In this document: piece after piece, positions 11,906 through 23,613 of the stretch | Layout of the letters: each line of letters begins with the position of its first letter | Numbering within the stretch: position 1 is the first letter of the stretch | Source of the DNA: Vitellaria paradoxa | Taxonomy: Eukaryota > Streptophyta > Magnoliopsida > Ericales > Sapotaceae | Reading direction: 5' to 3' | Assembly: GCA_019916065.1 (NCBI GenBank) | Contig: CM034240.1 | Span: forward strand, 46,202,026 to 46,266,025 | Length of the DNA: 64,000 bases | Made by a program: the position numbers and the translations under genes | The notes under the pieces: generated by a model | Told to the model about the DNA's origin: nothing | Database searches by the model: none | The model's input: the letters and a program-made list of their open reading frames with translations, nothing else

Positions 11906-14900
11906 CATACCGACCAATACTTACTCATAATCTAAATACAATTCTTTCTTAATATTTTAAACATAATATAATTATTATCAAATAATATTTTCTCTCTCAA
12001 TCCAAGTATACATATGATAAACTTGGTAGCTCTATAATTATTATTGAAATAATAAAGGTAAATTACATTTACTTTTTCTTAATATTTACGTAATTACACT
12101 TAACACCCATAACATTTAAAAATTACGTTTACCTTCCTTATTTGGAAATGCTGTTAATATTGATCCCATTGGATAAAGTCGACCTTTAAAATTTAACAGA
12201 AAATATTAAAATAACTAAATTTTAGGTTTTTTTTCTTATTTGATCCTTCATTTTCTCACATTTTTATTAGTTTTATTTATAAAAATTCCAAAAATAAGCA
12301 AAAATAAGAAAAAATAAAAAACTTTCAAAATTTTTGTAAAAAACTAACAAGGTGTGAGATAAAAAGAAGTAAAATAAGAAAAATATCTAAATTTTTTATT
12401 AATTTAACATTCTATATTAAGTTTTAATAATTGATTTTATAGAAAGAGATCAATGTTAACAATATTTCAAAATAAGGGAGATGAGTATAATTTTTAAATA
12501 TTGCAAGTGCGAAGTATAATTACCTAAATACCAAGGGTTGGTATCATTTACCCAAATAAATAATTATCTTATAATTTTTTACTCCAAAATTTTTATTTTA
12601 TTTTTAACCAATTCCAAATAATTCACTACACAATTAATATATATATATATATTATATAGGAATGGTCACTAATTGTCTCGATCACTCCAACATCATTAAA
12701 AATAATTAATTTAGATGACTATTTCTTCAATCAATTGATGAATGGTAACACTAATAAAAAAAAAAAACATATAATAAGTTAAATATCAAGCTCAAATGTT
12801 GGCTAATCTCAATGAGGTATGCTTTACATATTTAGCAACATTATTTAGTAATGTCAAGAACAAGTCTCCAATGGTTCTTTATTAATTTAACAAGGTAAGA
12901 TTCTTGCTTGCTTGGGGGAGGGGTTGTTTGTTTTATCCTCCGATTAAGTCTAAGGTGGTTGGCTTTTTGCCTCAAGAAAGAAGGAAAACAGAAAACTAAA
13001 ATGGGAAAGTGATTTTGTGAAAACGGATAAACTGGAAAAATAAATAAATAAACTTTGATATTTCTTATTTTTTTATTCACCTCAACTGATTAAAAAATTC
13101 AAATATTTCCACAATTAGTAAAAATAAAAAGAGCAAATTGTATTAAAAAGTAAGCATTCTCACTTGTACCATCTAGGAGGGCCATTTTCACTTGTACCAT
13201 CCGGCCGAGCTGAACCCAGAATCGTAATTTAACAAGGGCGATTTTTTAGTAAAAATTGTATATGAAAATTGATTAGTCAGCATTATATGAAACATATTTA
13301 GAAAATAATAATTTAAAATATGAAAAAATAAATGAAGTTCACAGGCCCCATTCCTTACCATGTAGATCCACCCTAGTCCTATTTGAGTTTAGTTTGGAAA
13401 AAATAAAAAATAAAAAAAATACAAACTTAGTTTTTTCTTGCGTCTCGGAAAGAAAAAAACTAAGATGGCATTTGGCGTGTTTTTCTATTTTCTATTTTTT
13501 ATTTTATATATTTTATATTTTAAAAATCCCTAAATAAGAAAATAAAAATATTCTATTTTTTTTTTTTACTTTGAATTTTTTCTTGTTTTAGATTGAAAAT
13601 GATCAAAATGACTTTTAGTCATTTTTCATTTGATGTATAAATTTATTTTCTATTTTCTAAAATAAATTTTAAAAATAAAAGTGACCAAATACGTTTAAAC
13701 TGTTTTTTTTTTCAAAAGTGTAAAATAGAAAATGAGATTAAAGCAGAAAATAGAAAATAAAACAGAAAACAAAAAAAAAATCAAATAATACCTAACTTTT
13801 TTTTTTAGATAATTTTTTAACTTTTTATTAATTTGAGATTTGTATCCTACCTTGTTTGAAAGAAGTTTATGTAATAGAGTAATTTTGGTCACTTCAAAAA
13901 AAAAATCAAAAAAATGAGAAGGCAAAAATTAACTTTTCACTAATATTGCCAAACTAGGCCTTAATTTTTTTTTTTTTTTTTCATTTCTTCTCTCTTTCCC
14001 GCGACAATTAAGTAATTAAAAAGCAATTTTAGCATTTTTTTAACCCTTTTTATATAATTAACCAATCATATTCTGATTAACTGCACATGTAAATTTTATT
14101 TTATGGGAGGAAGAGTAATATTTATATATTTGACATCCACCCAACAGTATTTTATTTATTTATTTAACTTTTGTAGGAATTAGTAAACTCCAACAGTGGA
14201 TCCAGTGTCAAGATTAAGGTTTCCTAGATTCCAAATATAGATTCTCTTGAGACCCATGAGTGTGATGATGAACTTTGGGGGCTCTGACTTCTAACACCTA
14301 GGAAGGAAATAATTTATCGCTGGGTTGTCATATCATGAGAGAGAGAGAGAGAAAGATAGGAATCAGCAGGGCATGTTCTTGTATTCTTGTTTAAGTTTTT
14401 TTCAAGCACCATCACCAAACAAGACCTTACGAGATGCCCATGGAATCGACCTTTGCTCCTGTTAGTAAGAAGACAAAAAAACCCTTGACTTCAGCAAAAA
14501 TAAAACTGATAAATGATAGCTCGATTGTTAATAAATGTTTTTTTTTTAATTATTTTTTAGTGATTGAGAGTGAGGCATCCCGTTTTAGCTTTGCTTTCTC
14601 TTGCTTTGGTCCACCCGAAGCGTGCTTAGTTTTTGAGGCGTAAGGCTTTTGAGGATAATAATAATAATAATAATAAATAAATAAATAACCTCACTTCGTT
14701 GTGTTTGTATCATTTTTGTGATGGAATTAGTGGCGATAATAGTCTGATAGAATTTTATTACGATTTGACAATGCGTATTTAATATGAGTTTTTTTTTAAT
14801 TGGGAGTTAATTTTTAAATGTGAAATTTTTTAAAATATATAACAAATTGTATTAGAGCATACGCTATATATTCTATATATTATAATGTAAGGGTAACATC

Positions 14901-15868
14901 GATATTTTATTATTTACTCGAGACTATAGTGCTGATCCTAAGGATGATCGATGTCGGTGTTGTGGAGGAATTATAGTATAAAATTTTTTTACGTGAGCAC
15001 AAGATTACTGAGTATGATAGAATATTATGATCATATGCTTATATAGTATGCACTATATTTATTCTCATAATTCTTTATACGGTTATATACAATATTCTTA
15101 TATTTAATAATTATGACTTTCTTCCTCTTTTAATTGACACAATCAATTCTCTTTTTCTCTCAACTATTATAATTGTATAAATTTTCAATCAACAGATAAG
15201 TTAATGAAGCTCGAGTGAAAAAAAAAATTAACAAATAATTTTGCTTTTTCAAAAATAGAAAAAAGAAAACTAGAATTTAATTAACGATTTTTACCATAAT
15301 TTTTTTCTATTGACATAGCATATGCTAATTTTTTATTGTAAATGAAATTGTGACATATAAGTTATATTATTATTAGCTGGTTCAATGAAATTTAAAGTTC
15401 ATGCAAGGCACATAAAGTGGGACTCATGGATATTGATGAGACAATTTTTGCATGAAAAGACCGTGACTCCGAAAGCTTTTGCTTAATATCACATAAGACG
15501 ACGGGCAATCATCCACGAGGAACACATCACAAAAGCACAAATGCTGGACGTCATTTCATTAATTACACACATGATATGTATGGTACCTATGATCCTACTC
15601 TAAGCTTGCCACTCAACTCATGAAACGGTCCAACTCGCAGATAGAATTCAAACTTAGGGGAGATCAAACAAGGCTAGCATGCACCATGATTAATTCTTTA
15701 TCGTCAAAGATACAGATTAATTGATTGCTCCGATTATTTTTAATTGGAATTAATGGTATCGTCGCTTTCCAATGCAATGTTGGACGGGTTTGTTGGGAGA
15801 TTTAGAGCTCTTGAAATTCAAATACGTATTTAGTGGTTGAAGTTGAAGTTGTATTTTGAATATAAATG

Positions 15869-16018
15869 CTCCGTTTTTTACGTGACAAAAAATTTGAAAA
15901 ACGGTGAAAAAATATTATAAAATTTTAAAAGTCATTCACCTTTTTATTTCACTGTTCAAATTTCGAACCCACAATTTATTTCATTTTATCTCACTTTTTT
16001 GTCACTCCGAACGCACCT
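15869..16018. repeat. MITE-like dispersed repeat, copy 1
   Basis: Begins near CTCCG and GTGACAAAAAATTTG and ends near CACTTTTTTGTCACTCCG, so GTGACAAAAAA-like sequence occurs in inverted orientation at both ends. A second copy at 29746-29893 has the same order of landmarks (a GACAAAAAATT start, a central ATTCACTTTTT-type stretch, and the ending TATCACTCCAAACACATCC). No target duplication could be defined. Confidence 0.45.
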
Positions 16019-18083
16019 AAATGAACTTTCATAAAAATTCAAACGTTAAAAATGAAATTTAATTTTAGGCTCCCTTTGTGAGTTCAAGAGAGGGAAAAAA
16101 AAAAAGATAAAATTAGTTAGAAGATAAATTGTAATATTTTTTTTTATTTGTTTGTAAGTTTAAGGGAGAGAATAACTATTCTTTCTTTCTATTTGTTTGT
16201 GAGTTGAGATGAAATGAAATGAAAAAATATATATATTGTTATTTTACTATTAAGAAGTTGAAGAAATTGTCAATTTATTTAGGCATAGGATCTTTTTGCG
16301 ATTTTATTTTTTTATGCTTTATCTTATAGGTAAATATGTCATTTTTAAAATTTTATTAATTTATTTTTCTCCTCTCTCCGTTTCTGCCCACTTTTTTAGG
16401 AATGAAATTTTAAAATTTTTAAGGCTCATTTTTTTTTTTCATTTAATTTCTTTTCTTTTCTATGAAAACTCACAAGATAGATTTTAATTTTTTTTTCCTA
16501 TTTTCTTTTTCTCATTTCATTCCATTCAAATAAAATATTAAAATTATATTTCAATTTGAGGAGTCCGTCGTCAAATGGGTAGATGCCAATACTAATTTGG
16601 TGACAATAATACCATGTATAAGACACCCTCGCACTAAAAGCTCCATGTGCATTTGTCTCAGCATTCATATGACCGCAGAAGAGAGCTCATTGGGACTCTT
16701 TGGCGACAAGGTTACTTCTAATTTCTTACGTGAATAAGTAAGCAAGGAGTCGGCCCATCTTTGTTTTTTGCTAAATATAACTATCGTCCAAATCACAAGG
16801 TACCAACTTCGCAAGAAACGTAGATCGGGACAAATATGCTTTCGGGCAATTTCCACCTACGAGCAAACCAAGATTTAAAACCCTTCAACTTTATGGAATT
16901 ATCAGTCGGGATCATGAGCGGACTCAAATAAGATTTAATGAGAATAATCATCCTCCCTAATTAAAAAAAATTATATTAAAATTTTATTATTTTTATTATT
17001 TTTCTTATAAATTATACTTTTTTTTTCAAATTTTACTCTCACTGAATTTTTTACTTTTACTCAGATTTATTTTAAAGTTTTAATTTTACCATACTGGTTA
17101 TAAATTTTGAGTCCACCTTAGGCCGAGATTAATTTCATTCGATCTTGGACTTTTTGCTACACTAGCATATAGGTAACCGAAGGTCAAAGGTGGGTGGAAG
17201 GGGGTCCCACCATCTTCAAATTTCCATCACCTATAATTTAAAGTTATTAGTTTTTTATCCTTAAAATTTGAAGAAAAAAATTATTGTGTATATAATAGTA
17301 TAATTTAAAATTTGTATTGCCCAAAATTTTCATTATAAGAGTGAAAAAAGGGAAATTTTTATATTTTTTAGAATGATAAAAAACTAAAATAATATAGTTT
17401 AATCCAAAATATTTGCAATAGCCAATGAAAATCACAATCTGCCACAAAAATTTACCTAAAAGAGTTACTAAAATAACATGTTAACAGTATTTTTAAGGGG
17501 TTAAAAGTATACTTTGACGAGTGTTTTTCATCTAAAGTAATTATTTCTGTGTTTTTAATAATTTTTTTTTTACTAATATAACATAATTTTTTTATTTTAA
17601 GGAAAAATATTATTAAGTCATAAAAATTATATCATAGATTAAAATCAAAATGATATGATAATAACCGTATTGTAATTAAAATATAATTATATATGCTTCT
17701 TTCTTTAAAATAATGAGTCTCCAAATATTTCACATCATAGTGAATGATCTTTCTTGGTAAAAGTTCGTAAAATTTCAAAAAAAATTACAAAAAATTGAAA
17801 TATGATGGAAAAAATTTTGTGCTCCAAACGGCGCATAATATTCAAACAGATGCAGTAGACCATGTTCAAATTACAACCTCAACAGTAGTGACTGATTAGT
17901 TGAGATCTGAGAAAGTTTATCCATCACAAGACGTGACAATATATTTACAAACAAAAAAATATTTTCCTTGCAAGACAAAAAGAGAATAAAAATACAAGAG
18001 GATCGAAATGGTTACCACCCCACTGAAACTGTAACATCTCTGAAGGGGGGGGGGGGGAATCTCACAAATTGCTTTCAAACTGA

Positions 18084-19758
18084 TCAAACTTTCTGCATCT
18101 GCTCTCTCAATCCTCCAAGAGGACCATGGCCTTTCTTCCCTGTATCCTTGTTGCTACAAGTACAAGAAGCTATGTTGAGTTTCGAACCGCATTTGAGACA
18201 CAAACCTTTGCAATTGGGATTGCACAGTGCGTTAATGGTGATCTCGATGTGCACCATGTCTCTTATGTGTTTTGAAATGTCAATTGTTTTTTCTTCATGC
18301 GGAAAATATAGCCGATCGTCCAAATCGATTGACTCATCATCATCATCTTCTTCCTCTTCACTACTTCTAGAAGTTTTGAATTTGTCTTGCCCAAAGATCA
18401 CCCCCATATCAAAAGTTTCGGGTTCTTCAATTGGTTCTTCAGTGAGTAAAAGGGAAAAATTAGAGAATACACATTCAGCAGCTGGCTCCCCACACCTTCA
18501 ACACAAAATTAAGCCAGTCAATGAACATGAAAAGGGTACATAACAAATAATGGAAATTTATATTATGATGTGAAAGGAATCCCAACAGCAGATCAAGGGA
18601 ACTTCAGGGTGAGGAAACATTGTTTAAAGCTCTCTCTCTCTCTTAAAAAAACTGCGAAGTAAGGATAAAAACTCTACAGGCAAATAAATCTTTCCATGTT
18701 ATTAATTTGCGCCACCAAATGAAGGGCACAAATCCATATTTCAAATTTTAACTTTAGATAGGTTGTTATTAGCTACCACTTAAAAGAAAAACCACTCGAA
18801 AAAGGTATGAACTCTGAGTTTGCAGTACCAAAGTTCTTGCTAAATATCAAAAACAATTACTGGTTCAAGGTAAAAATTCACACGTAAAAAATAGAGACAA
18901 ATTTGACCATCAAATTTTTTGATAAGTAAATTCAACCGTTCAATTTTCAGCTCTATGTATACCACTTTAAGTTTTCTACAACACTTAGTCATCTCTAAAA
19001 ATTTGAGCATTGACGTTTTAGTTTCATCAAACTACTTACTTTAATTAACTATTTCTAGAAAATGAAAAATGAGATCCAAAAGTAACAGTAGATAATAGGA
19101 AGAAACAAGCCAAAAGTAACAAAAACATGCAGTAGAAAAGGGAGGAAAACATGTTATTTGTCAAATAGATAAAAAAAGAGTACCTATTGCAAGCGAGAGT
19201 GATAACAGTTCGTATTATGCCGTCAAGCCTCAATTTCTGCTTTTTCCTCGTTACATCAATAGATATTAAAACAGGCGTTCCAAGTGGAAAATCCTTCACA
19301 GCTTTTGTTACTCGTAATCCCATCACAGAAGCACGAGATTTTGAGACCTCAGTTGAAAGTTTTCCTAGCCCCAGTCGCTCTAAGGTTGTGCAGTACTCCA
19401 CATGTGAGATTGAAGGGTTCCTCTGATAAACAACTGCCCCTTCCCATGGCGTTCCCATATCTTCAATTTCTCCTTGCTCGTCCTCCCAATCATGTGTACT
19501 TGAGTTATACTCACCAAATGACAAATCATTGGAGTTCATGCATTCTCGGGCTATAAACCTCAAGGTGCTGGGTGGTTTGCTTCCGAAAATCGGACAGATT
19601 TTTTTGCTAAAAGAAGGGAGTCCTAGATGAATATTGCAACATGAAAAAGTGAAGTTTGGGTTGGAAGGACAACTGCTTTTAAACTTCAAATCATATACCT
19701 TAAACTGGTTAATATGAAAAGAGGGAACTGTAGATAATGAAGAGAATATGAGTGGCAT
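18084..19758 (-). CDS. YceD/DUF177-domain protein, plastid-type
   Basis: Two exons, 19758-19184 and 18495-18084, join within a codon (AG+G) to give 328 aa. The intron is 688 bp with GTACTC and TTGAAG borders. The start is the first ATG of the long open frame (MPLIFSSLSTVPSF). The serine-rich N-terminus with few acidic residues fits a chloroplast transit peptide. Residues about 100-250 carry the DUF177 fold region (LGLGKLSTEVSKSRASVMGL), an acidic stretch (SSEEEEDDDDES), then FPHEEKTIDISKHIRD. The C-terminus is cysteine-rich: CNPNCKGLCLKCG (C283, C287, C291, C294), then C303 and C305, matching the family's metal-binding-like motif. Known for the family: bacterial YceD and plant DUF177 proteins support large-subunit rRNA accumulation. 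I infer a plastid ribosome role; which plant YceD homologue it is remains uncertain. Confidence 0.9.
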
Positions 19759-22027
19759 TTTATGGGCTGCGACAACCTTAAAGAGTCGAGGTAGATGAGG
19801 TCCAAATAATCATGCAATTAATTAGTAACTTTCACGGTGGAAGAGATTTGCATGCCCATAAAAATATTTGCTGTATCCTCCAATCAACTGTCCCTATCTG
19901 AAAATGAAAGTGGCCAAGTTCAGCAGAAGTGGACCTTGATGAATTATTGAATGGTGTGTGTGTGTTGTTGGGGGGGGGGGGGGGACACTATGTTGCAGCA
20001 TTCTAAAATTTTGACACATTCCCAAAATTCTTCATGAAAGTGCGTTAAAGTATAGAAAATTACACTTATTCAATAGCTAAAGTAATAAAAAAGCAACCAT
20101 TTTATGAACCAGAAAGATCTAGTAAGCATAAGCATCCCCACCCCCACCCCCCCACCCAAAAAAAAAAAAAAAAGAACTACACACAGACACACACACACAC
20201 ACGGATCTATGTTGGAAGCATTCTAAAATCTTGTTCAGGAGCTAAAATTCTTTATAACAGAGATTTCTACATAGAGGAAATTACACTTATTAGCAGCTGA
20301 ACAACCACAAAATAAATAAATAAATAAATAAATAAAACCACAACAAAATATGTACATCTACTAACCTGGTGGAGCAACTATGAAAATGATATCCCTAGAC
20401 ATGTGGTTCAAGTTTGCAATGTATCACACCTTTTTGTAGAACAATTGTTTCCTTGAGCTGTGCCCAATGAGATAATTCTCCAATTATATTTATTTATTTA
20501 CCCAGTTGTTCAGTAGACGCTCATCAATCTTACTATCTAAAACCTACAATTGGCAGACTCTAGTTGATGCTATGCGGAGAGAAACTAAATGAAAGATGAC
20601 TACAATAAGGTCTCAAATAAGAAGCATACAATTGCTGCCAAGGTCCACAAGCTTACGTCAACTTACAGAAGCAGTATGGCAGATGTGAAGACACACTGAA
20701 AAAACTCTTTGGAAGGAAGTTACTTGCCCAGGAAAAAGTAAGGTCGCATTGAAAGATTTTGACACCTATAGTTTCTAGCATATGTTGTTGAAGATAAAGG
20801 AAAGCAACATCTATACTCATTGCTTCCCAAAGCAATTTCACCAATGCACCAAATTTTCATTTCGGGTGCTGAATACTGCGGTACTAACTCCACCTTTTAC
20901 TTTCTCTTCAGAAACAGAATACACACAAAGGTCATGTGGGTATTGGAACATGCTTTCATTGACTTGCCATACTTCTGATCAATGGAGTCCATAATCCAAT
21001 GAAATTGTCTCCTAAGTTTAGATCCATCACAACAGAGATATAAACCAAAGTCTATCCTTGTAACACGTAACGTATCTATGTCCATCCTAGAACAAAATAT
21101 CTCCACTGGAGTAAAATATTTTTTGAAGATAATTATCAATATTTAAGAAAACAATGACAATGTTAATGACAAAGATGGATTAAACCTATTAAGCCGCCGA
21201 TTATCCCAAAAGTTTAAACTATTAGGAAATAAACCCAGACACTGCATCAAACTATATTAACAGTCCCCCTTCATTTGTTGAACTTGTCTCACGCGGGAGC
21301 AAAAGAGGCACATAAGACTTGAACCAGATCTGTTGAAACCAGAACTCATGTTATAAACTATAACTATTACATCGATCACTGCCCTATTTTTAACATAAAC
21401 AAATAATAATCCAAAATATTTTACAGATAAACAATAAAAATGGAATATAAATAAAAAATGAGCAAGAGTTCTTCTTAGGCTACATTTTCTTTTGTTTTCT
21501 CTTCAAATTAACTTAGTTTAAGAAAAAATATGTTACATTCTCTTACTTTCTGTGTCCAGCTATTTGTCATTTGGAAACTCTCAAAGCTGTTATAGGAGTA
21601 ATTGAAGAATTTGTGCACTTTCATTCTGAATAGGAGTCAGTTTTGGTCCACGTGGAATCTAAATAGGAGCAGTAACCCACTTTGAGTCCAAATAAGGGTC
21701 AGTACATAGTTGCAATTTTATTGCAGCTTGTTGTTGATTTTTAGCTATTTTATTTGGGTCTTTTTATATACTAGATGGTTGCAGTTGAATAGAGGAAAAT
21801 CTACATTTGTTTAAGCATTGGCTTGTCTAACTTTGGAGGTTAAGATTTCCCTCAAAGTAAATCAAAACTCTTTTAATATGGATCTTCTTACCATCTCCAT
21901 TCAAGATAGGGAAGAATAAGAAGAACTCTGCTTCTAAACTCAACCATCCAACTGCCAGCAAACCTAATACCCGGTCTGTTACACAAGCATGAAACAAAAT
22001 TTCATTCGCTAACCTATTATAGACTAA
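19759..22027. other. Spacer upstream of YceD, no gene recognised
   Basis: The first few hundred bases are probably the YceD promoter. A 15-G run at 19970-19984 and an A/CA-rich tract at 20140-20202 are simple sequence. 20340-21140 is less AT-biased than its surroundings and has minus-strand ORFs at 20653-20844 and 20897-21139, but neither resembles a family I know and no splice chain could be built. It could be leftover or non-coding transcript sequence belonging with the leader-like segment at 29040-29225; this is speculation. Confidence 0.4.
21204..21330. repeat. Dispersed plant repeat, copy B
   Basis: 21204-21263 matches 5996-6057 (AAACTATTAGGAAATAAACC core). It continues into ACGCGGGAGCAAAAGAGGC and a GAACCAGATCTGTTGAAACC phrase, again typical dispersed-repeat wording. 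No protein is encoded. Confidence 0.5.
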
Positions 22028-22032
22028 TAGTT

Positions 22033-22405
22033 TGTTAGACCAGCAATACTCAATCAGTATTCTAGGAGAAAAAGGCGGGAAAATTAGTTAGTAGGCCAGC
22101 TCATAAGTAGTTAGCATCAGTTGAATAATTGCCAGCTTATGGGAGTGGTTAATACTAGTTGTAATAACTGCCAGTTTATGAGAGTAGGGATTGTTCTATA
22201 AATAGGGGAGGAGAATTCAAGAAAGGGGTTCAGTTTCTTGGGAAATATTGTTGTATAGGGGAAACTCATTAAACCACCTAGGCTTGTTGGAGACTTTCTC
22301 TCTTGCAAGAATCATTTCACTCAATAACATTCAACTATTTTCTATTCTCTCTTCTATTCAAATTCTGTTTCTCTTCTTCTCTTTCTAGAAATCTGGTTCC
22401 TAACA
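22033..22405 (+). repeat. 5' LTR of gypsy element 1
   Basis: 373 bp, TG...CA ends. It contains CTATAAATAGGGGAGG (TATA-like) at about 22197, the likely LTR promoter. Near-identical to 26975-27353. Confidence 0.95.
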
Positions 22406-22408
22406 AGC

Positions 22409-22420
22409 TGGTAGCAGAGC
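22409..22420 (+). other. Primer-binding site, initiator tRNA-Met type
   Basis: TGGTAGCAGAGC differs at one position from TGGTATCAGAGC, the complement of the plant initiator methionine tRNA 3' end used by many plant gypsy elements. Confidence 0.85.
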
Positions 22421-22440
22421 AAAAGTTCTTGGGACAGAGA

Positions 22441-23586
22441 ATGGTCGCTACCAGAATGGAGAAAGTGGAGAATCTGGAGAAGGAATTTGCTGCGTTCAAG
22501 GAGAGTATGGAGCAGAACATGAAAGTTATCCTATCTTTCATGGAGACACAGGTAGAGAAGCAAGGCAGGCGAGGACACCAATCTGTTTTTGATGATGAGG
22601 TATCACGAGAACAATCGATAGAGATAGAGGAGAGGGAAGAAGGTCGAAGAACTAGCTGGAATGACAGAGGGGAGTCTCGGCTGGACTCCAGGCTGAGGAA
22701 ACTTGAATTGCCGATCTTTGATGGTCAAGACCTTGTTGGGTGGATCATCAAGATTGAGAGGTTCTTGGTTTTGGGGGGTTTTCCGCAGGATGAATGGCTA
22801 TCAGTGGCTGTAGTTGCTTTAAATGGTAAGGTGCTGTCATGGTTCACTTGGGCTGAGGCTAGAAAGCCTTTCCGATCATGGCAGGTACTAAAGCAAGAAA
22901 TTTTGGATAGGTTTTAAGGCAAACAAGACTCCCTAGGATGTGAAGTGTTGCTGGCATTGCATCAGGAAGGAACGGTAGAGGAATTTAGAGAGATATTTGA
23001 AGCTATGGCTAGTATGTACAGAGGAGTAAGTGAAGAGGTGTTGATTGGAGCGTTTATAAATGGATTGAAGGAAGAAATTGCTGTGGAAATAAGGATGTTT
23101 AGGCCACAAGGATTGGGAAATATAATGTCCTTGGCTCAATCTATTGAAAGGAGGAATGAAGCCTTGAAAAGAGTGGCATACAATTCAAAAGGGGGGCGAA
23201 GTGTAGGCTGGGGTGGCAGCAGCCCACGATTTAGTTTTCCAAAGGTTCCTTCTGCGTATGAGGGGCTGAATATTAGCCAAAACCAAGAAAAATCCACTAT
23301 TAATTCTCAGCCAAAGGGGCAGGAAGCTGGGAATGAAAAGGGCAATATTGTGCCGAACAGCCATCGTAATACAGCTGCAGGTTTTGGACCAAAAGATGGA
23401 ATGGTGAGAAGAATTTCTGAAGATGACCATAAAAGGTGTAGAGAGCAAGGCCTTTGTTTCAAATGTTTTGAAAGATACTCTCCGACTCATGTTTGTAAAC
23501 ACAAAAAATTACACATCTTAATTGTTTCTGAGGAAGGAGGAGAGGAAGATGTAGGGAGAGAGGTGCAGGAGCAGCAGGTTGCATAG
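22441..23586 (+). pseudogene. gag of gypsy element 1, interrupted
   Basis: Starts MVATRMEKVE just after the primer-binding site. The N-terminal half has a coiled-coil-like charged region (ENLEKEFAAFKESMEQ). The middle matches retrotransposon gag (LSWFTWAEARKPFRSW; VEEFREIFEAMASMY). A zinc-knuckle remnant, CFKCFERYSPTHVCKHK, lies near the end. A TAA at 22915-22917 breaks the frame, which continues unshifted beyond it. TAG at 23584 separates gag from the protease part in the same frame and may be a mutation in a formerly single gag-pol frame. Confidence 0.88.
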
Positions 23587-23613
23587 GAGGATTTAAGCAC
23601 TTTTGAATTATCT

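Larger units (their letters stand above)
11171..18083. other. AT-rich intergenic spacer between REC and YceD genes
   Basis: About 7 kb with no exon chain I can support on either strand. The ORFs here are short and low in complexity. Contents noted: a GGTTTGGTT-type repeat at 11345-11905, AT/GA/ATA microsatellites, a MITE-like segment at 15869-16018, and a more complex but unrecognised segment at 16590-16870. A run of 13 G at 18045-18057 lies just downstream of the YceD stop, in its likely 3' UTR. Confidence 0.6.

Noticed and set aside
13460..13800. A MITE with CTATTTTCTATTTT inverted ends
   Set aside because: The similarity is mostly low-complexity A/T sequence; no defined ends or target duplication.
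17968..18543. 191-codon open frame on the plus strand
   Set aside because: It is antisense to YceD exon 2; the minus-strand frame has family motifs and proper splice sites, the plus-strand one has none.
20653..21139. Minus-strand ORFs of 63 and 80 codons as a gene
   Set aside because: No recognisable family, no linking splice sites and no clear start context; kept only as an unexplained stretch.
22303..22440. Upstream ATG in the 5' LTR as gag start
   Set aside because: It lies upstream of the primer-binding site; the ATG at 22441, just after it, is the expected gag start.
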